Positions 1 through 7,289 of a DNA stretch of 64,000 nt are shown piece after piece. How positions within the stretch are numbered: position 1 is the first letter of the stretch; every line of letters starts with the position of its first letter. The notes beneath the pieces were generated by a model. That model did no database searches. It had not been told where the DNA came from and worked only from the letters and a program-made list of their open reading frames with translations. The stretch comes from Bacteroidales bacterium (lineage in GTDB: Bacteria; Bacteroidota; Bacteroidia; Bacteroidales; UBA932). The DNA lies in assembly GCA_017428945.1 (NCBI GenBank), contig JAFRPW010000008.1:33662-97661 (forward strand), written 5' to 3'. A program made the position numbers and the translations under genes.

Positions 1-1265
1 AAGAAACTTTGTAAAAGGGCGTCGGCCACATATTCGTCGCGGATAGATAGGCCGGGCACTATGCCCATATCAATTTCGATATCCTCCGTAAGGCCCTTGT
101 AATATTTCTGTAGATATTTTACCGGATATCCATCTGGCACTTTTTCAATGTCATAGCCTGGATATGGATTAGCATGAAAGATAACGCTGATAGTTCGGTC
201 CGATTTCAATGAAAAAGTCAGGTCGATGTTAAAAGGCAACAACGTTATCTTTATCCTCGAGACGCGGCCAAACACATCAGATTCGCTGTCGGACTTTTCC
301 ACGTCTATCTCATACATGCGGTCTCCGACAGTAATTGTGAAAGTGATTGGAGTACCTTCAGGAGCCTTATTATAGCGAGCCCGATCAAATGTTCCGATAT
401 GGGTATAATAACTCTTGTTGAAATAGAAATTCAGATTCATCCACGCATCTCCTTCAAGCGAGGTAATACGGGTTTTCAGGAAATCCAAGATAGAGAGCAT
501 AGCCTTCACAACCGTGGATTTTCCAGCATTGTTCTCACCAACAAAAATGCTTATCTGACCCAGATTAAGAGGTTCAAGTTCCTTGAACTTCCTAAAGTTT
601 TTAAAACCAATTACGTTTTGTCCAGTGATCGCGACTTGCTTATCTTCAATAATAGTCGGCGAATCTGGAGTACAACGATTTGTTAAAGGTGGGTTCTCCA
701 GAAGAATTCTATCTATCGTATCTTCATCTGGCACAACAATCTGAATCGCAAGGAAGTCCTCCTCGGTCAGTTGCAAATCGGGATTCTTGTCAACGGCTTC
801 CCGAGCCTGTAATGCGACATAATCAGACAATAGTTCTCTAAGCACATACTTGATGGGGGCTTCAGCACCTCGTTTAGTATGAAAGAGAAATAGATCGTTT
901 TCAACCCATACCGGAGGAAATAAACTTGCTTCCTCTTCAATTAAACGTATATCTAAGGAAATGTTTTTAGTTTTGCCTATGAGGCCTATTTTAAACTTTC
1001 CATCTTTAAAAGAGGCTAGGCTATCAGTTCCATCATACGCCAACAGCTTCTCTTTGTATTTCTTGCTATGAGGACGCGAAGGAATATCTTTATCGTTGAT
1101 AGGCTTTGCTTTATAGTAATCACAAAGTATGGTATGGCGATATACTGGCACCTCTGCGGCGCCATCCCCACGCAAATAGTCCCATTCACCAGGATAACTC
1201 TTGTCGATTTGAATTAACTCCGAAAGTTTAACTAACTTCTCGTTCTCGTTAAGTTTAATCTTCAT
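1..1265 (-). CDS. AAA-family ATPase with HsdS-like N-terminal region, 3' end outside window
   Basis: Reading leftward from an ATG at 1265 the frame stays open to the window edge (421 codons), so the C-terminus is missing. The Walker A motif GENNAGKS falls at residues 243-250, preceded by a segment (about 210-242, GFKNFRKFKEL...NLGQISIFV) typical of OLD/SMC-like ATPases, where the ATP site is normally near the N-terminus. Here about 210 residues come first. Part of these (about 130-190) resembles the end of a type I restriction specificity half: a helical stretch (KYVLRELLSDYVALQA), then LTEEDFLAIQIVVPDEDTID, like the usual L..ED...I.IPLP..EEQ signature. That likeness is my inference from pattern only. 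Walker B and any nuclease domain lie off the edge. The gene starts 68 bp after the WYL regulator on the same strand, so the two are probably co-transcribed; a role in phage or plasmid defence is likely but unproven. Confidence 0.75.
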   Translation of the reverse strand, partial: MKIKLNENEKLVKLSELIQIDKSYPGEWDYLRGDGAAEVPVYRHTILCDYYKAKPINDKDIPSRPHSKKYKEKLLAYDGTDSLASFKDGKFKIGLIGKTKNISLDIRLIEEEASLFPPVWVENDLFLFHTKRGAEAPIKYVLRELLSDYVALQAREAVDKNPDLQLTEEDFLAIQIVVPDEDTIDRILLENPPLTNRCTPDSPTIIEDKQVAITGQNVIGFKNFRKFKELEPLNLGQISIFVGENNAGKSTVVKAMLSILDFLKTRITSLEGDAWMNLNFYFNKSYYTHIGTFDRARYNKAPEGTPITFTITVGDRMYEIDVEKSDSESDVFGRVSRIKITLLPFNIDLTFSLKSDRTISVIFHANPYPGYDIEKVPDGYPVKYLQKYYKGLTEDIEIDMGIVPGLSIRDEYVADALLQSF

Positions 1266-1333
1266 AGGATGAGGCTTTAATCTGTTTTTTCCTGCTTGAC
1301 GATGCAAAGATCTTATTCCTCTATGCAATCTAT

Positions 1334-2341
1334 CTACACACTAAAATACTTTTCGTAAGATTGGCGAATTATATCCTGAACCTGCTTTCTAAAGAGATCA
1401 GGCGTCAGCACCTCCACGTCCTTCCCAAAGGAGAGGATGAGGGCCTCCAGTTCATGATTGGGGATAACTTCAATTTCAACAATGCACTTATCCATATCCA
1501 CAATTCGCTGGGAGGGATGAAGAGACTTCGTCAAAACATACTGAAAGCGTTTCTCCTCAAATTGCAGCTGGATACGCACCTTGTCGCCATTATTTACACT
1601 AACCCCAACGACATCATCGAAAAAGTTTTCGAAATCAATATCATTTTGGATGTATTTTACGTGCACCTGCTCAATATTCACGATTCGATCCAACGCCAAA
1701 TTGTAGATGCTCTTCGTTTCGTCATTCAAGCCGAAGAGAAACCACCTGTTATTGTACTGCTTGATGTAGTAGGGATGGATAATCCATTCAAAAGATTTCT
1801 CGTCGAAAGTGGAATAGTTTATCTTCAATACCTGCTCGTTGATAATGGCCTCAAATAAATCTTGAAACCAGTCCAATCCAGTGTAATTCTTATTCTCCTC
1901 ATAACCAATCACACTTTTCGACGAGCCGTTCAGTGAGAGTTTGTCTTCTAATTTTACCACTAGTTCGGACATCCAGTCGAAATTGGGCATTCCCTTGAAG
2001 CGCTGGAGCATCAGGATGGTTTCTTTAAGCTGGGCTAAATCGTCTTCTCCAAGACCACGCTTGAAGATGGAGAAATCGGGCTCGGAATAGCGGTAGTAGT
2101 AGCCGTTGCCATCGTCAATGGCCTCCACATCTACCCCAGCCTCGGTTGCGCGTGTGCGGATGTAATTGATGTCGCTGCGGAGTGTGCGGGTTTTTATGCC
2201 GGAATGGTCGCTGCCGTAGAGTTCACGCAAGGCTTCATTACAACGCTCCATAAGGTCGTTGAAATAGAATTTTCGCCGGAAATTGCTGAAACAATCATCC
2301 AGTACTTTGTAGCGAATCTGTGCGTGTTTGTTACTAGCCAA
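1334..2341 (-). CDS. WYL-domain transcriptional regulator
   Basis: This 335-residue protein has an N-terminal winged-helix part (about 1-100, with RTLRSDINYIR typical of the recognition helix region) and a WYL domain (about 165-245) with HPYYIKQYNNRWFLFGL and the following YNLALDRI. C-terminal WCX-type segments follow. WYL proteins are ligand-sensing repressors or activators, often placed next to phage-defence genes. The start is a TTG at 2341: no ATG lies between it and an in-frame TAA five codons upstream, and the first residues (MASNKHAQIRYKVLD) match the usual start of Bacteroidota relatives. A -7-like box lies at 2365-2372. It is followed by the AAA ATPase and preceded by a small winged-helix gene, all on the same strand. 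The DNA is more AT-rich than the central part of the window. Confidence 0.9.
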   Translation of the reverse strand: MASNKHAQIRYKVLDDCFSNFRRKFYFNDLMERCNEALRELYGSDHSGIKTRTLRSDINYIRTRATEAGVDVEAIDDGNGYYYRYSEPDFSIFKRGLGEDDLAQLKETILMLQRFKGMPNFDWMSELVVKLEDKLSLNGSSKSVIGYEENKNYTGLDWFQDLFEAIINEQVLKINYSTFDEKSFEWIIHPYYIKQYNNRWFLFGLNDETKSIYNLALDRIVNIEQVHVKYIQNDIDFENFFDDVVGVSVNNGDKVRIQLQFEEKRFQYVLTKSLHPSQRIVDMDKCIVEIEVIPNHELEALILSFGKDVEVLTPDLFRKQVQDIIRQSYEKYFSV

Positions 2342-2364
2342 GGGGTTTTCGTGTTATAATCAAG

Positions 2365-2372
2365 CAAATTTA
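2365..2372 (-). promoter_or_regulatory. Candidate -7 box for the WYL gene
   Basis: TAAATTTG on the minus strand fits the Bacteroidota -7 consensus TAnnTTTG. It would place the transcript start near 2359, 18 bases before the TTG start of the WYL gene. The nearest TTTG (2396-2399) is 23 bases upstream, wider than the usual 19-20, so the call is tentative. Confidence 0.4.
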
Positions 2373-2438
2373 GCTTTTTTTCTTGAAAGACCCCGCAAAT
2401 TTGGTAGAATAGTGTGCAATTTAATTGCATAACCCCCT

Positions 2439-2645
2439 TCACACCATCAACCTCACCAACCTCCCATCCCTGCAAAACATCTCTGGATGCCGGAAGAATG
2501 CCGCCCACACCTGGCTGACGTTCACGGGCTGGCCGTCCTTCCGCACGCAAAGGCGGCGGCTGTTGATCTCAAACACCAGCCTGTCGGCAGTCATCCCGCA
2601 GCCCTCGGTGGAGAGGAGAAATACTATAGCTTCTTCTATACTCAC
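2439..2645 (-). CDS. Small HARE-like winged-helix protein
   Basis: This 68-residue reading frame contains one compact domain: MTADRLVFEINSRRLCVRKDGQPVNVSQVWAAFFRHPEMFCRDGRLVRL. The pattern (helix, INxRxLYxRKDGxPVxxxQVxAxxxxxPxxF, then a short strand) is that of the HARE/HB1-type winged helix, which is often found with restriction and other defence proteins. The start is a GTG at 2645; an in-frame TAA lies four codons upstream, so it is not simply the tail of a longer intact frame. It ends 97 bp before the WYL gene on the same strand. It could instead be a relic of a larger protein. A 15-bp perfect palindrome lies 27 bp upstream. Confidence 0.6.
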   Translation of the reverse strand: MSIEEAIVFLLSTEGCGMTADRLVFEINSRRLCVRKDGQPVNVSQVWAAFFRHPEMFCRDGRLVRLMV

Positions 2646-2672
2646 AAAGCAGAGTTAGATTCTCTTTCTATA

Positions 2673-2709
2673 AATACTAGCGATGCGGATTTATCGCATC
2701 GCTAGTATT
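2673..2709. repeat. Perfect 15-bp inverted repeat, operator or terminator
   Basis: AATACTAGCGATGCG (2673-2687) and its exact reverse complement (2695-2709) flank a 7-base spacer. It lies 20 bases past the stop of the MORN-like gene and 27 bases before the GTG of the HARE-like gene, on the same strand. As RNA it would form a strong hairpin, but no uninterrupted U run follows on either strand, so a binding site for the WYL or HARE protein is as likely as a terminator. Confidence 0.75.
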
Positions 2710-2729
2710 ACACTATAATACAATAATTA

Positions 2730-5369
2730 CTACCTGTATAATGCATTTTCTGGTCTTTTGTACAGATAGTCCAGATCTAGCACAACAGTACTACCTGACT
2801 GGATATCTAATTCTCCTATATGCCAGTATTGAAAAGACTTGTCCGGTGAAGGGACTACGATTGTAGACACTTTACTACTACTTATACCATGCCAGGACAA
2901 AGTACATTGGCCTTTATCATCTGTACTCGTTTTATACCATCTATCATCGCCGGAAACAAGGTATTCAATGCGCTGGTTAATACAATAAGAATTATGACTT
3001 CCATAATAAAGAGTAACTTTGCACGACTTGTCGGATGGAATATTTCCATCGCGCTCATCTATTCTACGATAAATAATATTATAGGCATTGGTGCGTGCCT
3101 CAATAAGAGGTCCTTTGGCCCCGTAGGCCATCTCCTGGACGGTATCTATCATGGTTCTGTCTGTAACGCTGAACAAGGGATTGGCAAACAACGCCTCTAC
3201 TTCATCAATGTTCTGATTGATAATAAACTCGATATAATTGTCGTCATACCCAATGATATCTGAAGGTGAATAGAGTTTCTTGTCAAATAAAAGACCACTC
3301 TTTGTGAGAGGATCGGTATTGGCCTTATTCATCAGATTCTCAATTTGCATATTTACATTACTATGCGTCAGCAGATTAACATAAAAATCATTGAGTTGCC
3401 TTACTAGAAGCATCTCTTTCTCAGCTTTGGGATTCTCCTTTATTGCCTGCTGGAAAAAAGGGAGAAGTTTTTCATCGCGCCACTTCAGTGTCACGCTTTC
3501 ACTGTCGAACTCGAATCGGCCGATAGCGTTGCTGATATCCTGCATCTTGACCCCTTTTCGGATGAGGGCATCACAGGGGTCGTAAATGTCCTGCTTATTA
3601 AATACGGAAACCAGAGGGTCAAGATACTGGGTAACTTCAGCGATAGCCTTGGTGAACATCTCCTTGTTAGCGTTGATGGGACCTTCCTGCTGTCCGCGGC
3701 AGTCAACCCGGTATTTCAGCGGAGCACCGAGAAAATCATTCTTTTCGGAGTCTTGATAATAGGCATATCCCTGGACAAAGTCGGTGATAGCGCCTTCATC
3801 CCCTACAGGTGGGTCGAAGGCCTTGTCCAGCGCCTCGTCGATAAACATTTTGAACTGGCCTTTAACCATGACTTTGGCGTATCCCTCAGCGAAGGGCCTT
3901 ACGGTGTAACTGGTTAACTCTTTTTGCCGATACTCACCATCTGCAAAAAACGTATAATCGAACCTCCTTATTGTGACGTCCCCTGATGGTAGGCCATTCT
4001 TGAATGTCCCCGAAAACACCAGCATCTGATTTGGCATAAAGCAGATGCCCAAACCTTTTCCGTCCGGACGGCCCATACGCACCGAGCCACTCCAAAGCAT
4101 ATTATGCAAGTCCTTGGGCTGCCATACTTCTTTCTGGACGGTGTACCAATCGCTGCTGTGATTTCTTTCTGCCTTCAATTCCAAAGTGAGCGCACGAGTA
4201 TTTACCGCGACCTTCATCTTATCCATAGACGGCAAGTTCTGATTACACTTTATCTTGGCGTAATACTGTGGTAAATAGGTCTTTGGGAAGAAGGATACCC
4301 AGATATAATCAGTAGCATTATCCCTGGGAGATCTCAGGTACTTATCCAGTTCGTAATAGGTTTTGGCGTTATCGTCTTTGCCTTGAGAAAAACGAAAACT
4401 GAAGGGTATATATCTGGTATCAAAGGCATCGGTAATCAAAACCATTGCCTGTGTCATAGATTCGAAGGTTCCTCTTGTTACAGGGAAGCATAGACGATAG
4501 GTCCCGCTGTTTGTCATTAACCCGTTCTTTGAAAAACCATCAATTAATGATTGAATCTCAAGGATAGAGTCTTTGTCTTTTGCGTCCAACATGGACTGGT
4601 CCTTTACAAAAAGGATTGTACCGATGCCTTGGCGATTGACGGTTCCCTTGAAGCCATCGGCAAAGAAAACTGCCTGCTCCATCGTGAAGGGTTGGACTAT
4701 GACATCCTGCGGGTACACATAGTCATCCAGGCGGACGGGAAGGTGCGAACTGTGCCAATAGGATTGTACCAGGCCCACGGGGAAGCCCTTGTCAAAAGCG
4801 CCATGGAAGCATACCCATCGGCCATTGCCGAAAGCTATTCCCGTGCCCTCGCCCTGCAGGAGACCGTCTTGGACACTGCCGCTCCAGTACACGTTGGAGT
4901 ACTGCTCCATAAAGGGGATGGGCTTACCTCTTCTGGTGTAGGGCAAGATATCCATCTTAAATCCTTCGCCCTGGCTGCAACCTCGGTAAAGATAGGCCTT
5001 GCCGATGCTTCGTAGACTCTCGAACGGTTCCTCGAACGTGCCATACTGCTTAAGTTGGCCATAGAGGAGTGCAAATGCCTCCTTCTCCTGAAGGAAACTG
5101 AAGGCGTCCACGTTATTCTTGTCCCTTGCCGAAAGACAACAGTCGAAGAAAAAAAAGTTGGGCTTTGTCTGCTTCCAGTCCTGAAACTGTTGCACGGTTA
5201 TTCTACCCTTGGTATTGCACCAAATGAGGCCTTCCTTCTTTTGCCCTTTCTGGATGGCCTTTGCAAACTCTTTCTCCTGAGCGATGGCGGCGGGATAAAA
5301 ACATACAAAGCATAAAAAGAAAAGAAGGATGCGCTTTAGAATCAACATTACAATTCGGCTTCTACGCAT
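2730..5369 (-). CDS. Large exported protein with MORN-like repeats, function unknown
   Basis: This 879-residue protein starts with a hydrophobic signal sequence (about 8-31, ending AAIAQ). It has two separated MORN-like blocks, near residues 160-200 (WSGSVQDGLLQGEGTGI...FHGAFDKGFPVG) and near 425-460 (WSGSVRMGRPDGKGLGI...FSGTFKNGLPSG), each with glycines spaced as in the YxGxxxxGxxxGxG motif. The rest matches nothing I recognise; the C-terminal third is rich in polar residues and includes a possible beta-sandwich end. It is probably periplasmic or surface exposed. The ATG at 5369 is only 35 bp from the end of an inserted IS remnant, so its original promoter may have been displaced. Base composition is between that of the AT-rich island and the core genes. 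Confidence 0.85.
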   Translation of the reverse strand: MRRSRIVMLILKRILLFFLCFVCFYPAAIAQEKEFAKAIQKGQKKEGLIWCNTKGRITVQQFQDWKQTKPNFFFFDCCLSARDKNNVDAFSFLQEKEAFALLYGQLKQYGTFEEPFESLRSIGKAYLYRGCSQGEGFKMDILPYTRRGKPIPFMEQYSNVYWSGSVQDGLLQGEGTGIAFGNGRWVCFHGAFDKGFPVGLVQSYWHSSHLPVRLDDYVYPQDVIVQPFTMEQAVFFADGFKGTVNRQGIGTILFVKDQSMLDAKDKDSILEIQSLIDGFSKNGLMTNSGTYRLCFPVTRGTFESMTQAMVLITDAFDTRYIPFSFRFSQGKDDNAKTYYELDKYLRSPRDNATDYIWVSFFPKTYLPQYYAKIKCNQNLPSMDKMKVAVNTRALTLELKAERNHSSDWYTVQKEVWQPKDLHNMLWSGSVRMGRPDGKGLGICFMPNQMLVFSGTFKNGLPSGDVTIRRFDYTFFADGEYRQKELTSYTVRPFAEGYAKVMVKGQFKMFIDEALDKAFDPPVGDEGAITDFVQGYAYYQDSEKNDFLGAPLKYRVDCRGQQEGPINANKEMFTKAIAEVTQYLDPLVSVFNKQDIYDPCDALIRKGVKMQDISNAIGRFEFDSESVTLKWRDEKLLPFFQQAIKENPKAEKEMLLVRQLNDFYVNLLTHSNVNMQIENLMNKANTDPLTKSGLLFDKKLYSPSDIIGYDDNYIEFIINQNIDEVEALFANPLFSVTDRTMIDTVQEMAYGAKGPLIEARTNAYNIIYRRIDERDGNIPSDKSCKVTLYYGSHNSYCINQRIEYLVSGDDRWYKTSTDDKGQCTLSWHGISSSKVSTIVVPSPDKSFQYWHIGELDIQSGSTVVLDLDYLYKRPENALYR

Positions 5370-5404
5370 ATGTTCAGTTTTATTGGTTTTTCTTTTAGTT
5401 GTTC

Positions 5405-6055
5405 AGTTTCGCAAGTGAAATAAAATTGATATACAAAAGGTCAAAGGTTTTGATAATTCAATGATTATCCCTATCTTGTGTTTGCGATACAAATAGATGG
5501 AGCCCTTTAGCCATGAACAAAAATAGACAAATAATCTCTGAACTCAAAGACTTTTTCAGACATAATGACTCCAGCAAGGCCAAGTATGCCGGCATGGATG
5601 CTCAGATCTTCTTTTACAAGTAGGGCAACGGCTCCTGGAACGCCCTCATCACGACGGATATGGGCATTGATGCCAAACGGGCTTTTGAACTTTATCCCAG
5701 AAGATGGTGTATTGAAGTGGCTCATAAGGAGATGAGGGGACTTCTGAACCTGGGTAAATGCCAGTGTGTTGACTTTGCCGGGCAAATTGCCACACTGTCT
5801 CTGTGCATGATACAGTACAACATCCTGGGAACGGTCAAGCGCTTCGAATCGTACGAGACCATTGTATTTATAGTCATCCAGAGAATCTGGGGACTCATTA
5901 TAGAGCTCATCAACGTCATTGCTGAGTTCATCTCGTGCAATCCGTTTGAACTAACTGAAAACGTAATAAACAATAATCATCAAATCAAAGCAGTGAAGAT
6001 GGCTTTCGACCGGCTAGACCTCGCCGGAGCGGCAGCCTAAATCACTTGCGAAACT
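5405..6055. mobile_element. Internally deleted IS4-like insertion sequence remnant
   Basis: Perfect 14-bp terminal inverted repeats, AGTTTCGCAAGTGA at 5405-5418 and its reverse complement at 6042-6055, bracket the 3' part of a DDE transposase gene. At 651 bp it is far shorter than a full IS of this type (about 1.2-1.4 kb), so the 5' part of the transposase is missing. I saw no clear target-site duplication. With both ends intact it could still be moved by a related transposase acting in trans. Confidence 0.8.
5513..6040 (+). pseudogene. C-terminal fragment of an IS4-like DDE transposase with in-frame stop
   Basis: From 5513 the frame reads a transposase segment (KYAGMDAQIFFYK, stop, GNGSWNALITTDMGIDAKRAFELYPRRWCIEVAHKEMRGLLNLGKCQC), with a TAG at 5621-5623 in the middle of the conserved domain. 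The second half, open from 5660 to 6040, contains the YxxRWxIEVxxKEMKxLLxLG region holding the last catalytic glutamate of IS4-family DDE enzymes. The N-terminal DNA-binding part and first aspartate are absent. It cannot make an active enzyme. Confidence 0.85.
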
Positions 6056-6120
6056 TGAGTTACACTATGTTTTGACGCATAATTCTCTAAACCAAGGCTC
6101 GAATTACAAAAGTAGTAAAA

Positions 6121-6705
6121 TTATCTTTCTTTAAAAACCCGATAAACCATTCTTTGAAAATCCGTCCCGAAGGCGTGCCGATGCTCCTCCCGAACGAACC
6201 CAAGCGACTCATACAGCGACACCAGGTGCGGCATCTCGGAATCGGCCACTAGGGCAATCCTGGTGAACCCCAGCGACTGGCCAATTCGCATGCCGTCCTT
6301 CATGAGCGCACGGCCGATGCCCTGGTGGCGGAAGGCCGGGAGGACGGCGAGGGAGTCAAGATAGTACTCTCCGGGATCCGTCTCGGGGTCGTCACCAGAG
6401 AACTGCTGGAAGAACGCCGGCCAGAACTCCCTGAAAGTCTTCTCCTTGAGTTTCTTGTAGAGCTCTCCAGGGTAGGAGAGGAGGGCTCCAACCGGAGTCC
6501 CGTCAATATCGGCCACGCGGGTGCGGGCATGGGTATACAGCGTGTCTGTGCGCTCCTCACAGGCGGTCAGACGCTCATGGATGTCCGACATATCGTCATT
6601 TGCCAAATCCTCGAAGTCATACATGTGCATCCCAGCCAAGACGCACTTGGCAAGGAATGGCGCGTCGGAAGGACGTCCATCACGGATATGAAGGTTCGCT
6701 ACCAA
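6121..6705 (-). CDS. GNAT-family N-acetyltransferase
   Basis: This 194-residue protein has the GNAT fold: an opening strand (LHIRDGRPSDAPFLAK), and the acetyl-CoA binding segment LDSLAVLPAFRHQGIGRALM (motif A, with the R/QxxGxG/A loop at about 140-148), followed by the closing SLYESLGFVREEHRHAFG. GNAT enzymes move an acetyl group from acetyl-CoA to amines; the substrate cannot be told. The start is a TTG at 6705 inside a 7-base overlap (TTGGTAG) with the stop of the SGNH gene, which implies translational coupling. Starting later would remove the first strand. GC content is nearer to the chromosomal genes than to the AT-rich DNA on both sides. Confidence 0.88.
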   Translation of the reverse strand: MVANLHIRDGRPSDAPFLAKCVLAGMHMYDFEDLANDDMSDIHERLTACEERTDTLYTHARTRVADIDGTPVGALLSYPGELYKKLKEKTFREFWPAFFQQFSGDDPETDPGEYYLDSLAVLPAFRHQGIGRALMKDGMRIGQSLGFTRIALVADSEMPHLVSLYESLGFVREEHRHAFGTDFQRMVYRVFKER

Positions 6706-7280
6706 TTGACTGTGGAATAGATTGCCTCCGCCAGCATCCTGGCCCCGGCGGCCTGGGGATGGACGCCGTCCATCATGTATTTTGAATCCGTGAACAGGTC
6801 CACCAGGTCCACTAGTTCCAGGCCCATCTCCGTGGCAATCTCCCGAATGGCGGGACGGACGCCCTCCTCCATGGTGTCCGAGTACAGGCCGAGTACAGGG
6901 ATGTGAAGGGGCTGGAAAATCCTGATGGGAGCTATAAGTATTACCCTTGGTTTGGATGGAAGATCCAGGTATGACTGAACCAGTTTCCTGTAATCCCTGC
7001 GGAAGACCTCAGGATCCCAGTTTCGCCTTTTGGTGTCATTGCTGCCAAGCATCAGAAGGACGATGTCCGGAGCCCACTCGAGGCTACGGGTATATACCTT
7101 CTTGCTCACATACGGAGTGTCCGCATCGAAGCGGGCCGAGGCGTCATTGTACCCGAAGTTCCGTACCTGGTAGTCCGGACCTAGCATCTGCTGGAGCTGG
7201 GAGGGATAGCTGTTGCTCCGGCGGTTCAGGATGGTGAACCCCCAAGTGATGCTGTCTCCGATGCAGGCAACCTTTTTCAT
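6699..7280 (-). CDS. SGNH/GDSL-type hydrolase
   Basis: This 193-residue protein carries the SGNH blocks in order: GDSITWG (block I serine, about residue 10), the glycine region, MLGSNDTKR (block III asparagine, about 78-82) and DGVHPQAAG (block V Asp/His, about 171-174). This family includes esterases, lipases and carbohydrate deacetylases; no signal peptide is visible, so it acts in the cytoplasm. It begins with an ATG at 7280, 9 bp after the integrase stop, and overlaps the GNAT gene by 7 bases, so the two form an operon, perhaps making and removing acyl groups on the same type of molecule (inference). Confidence 0.92.
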   Translation of the reverse strand: MKKVACIGDSITWGFTILNRRSNSYPSQLQQMLGPDYQVRNFGYNDASARFDADTPYVSKKVYTRSLEWAPDIVLLMLGSNDTKRRNWDPEVFRRDYRKLVQSYLDLPSKPRVILIAPIRIFQPLHIPVLGLYSDTMEEGVRPAIREIATEMGLELVDLVDLFTDSKYMMDGVHPQAAGARMLAEAIYSTVNW

Positions 7281-7289
7281 CGCATAACC

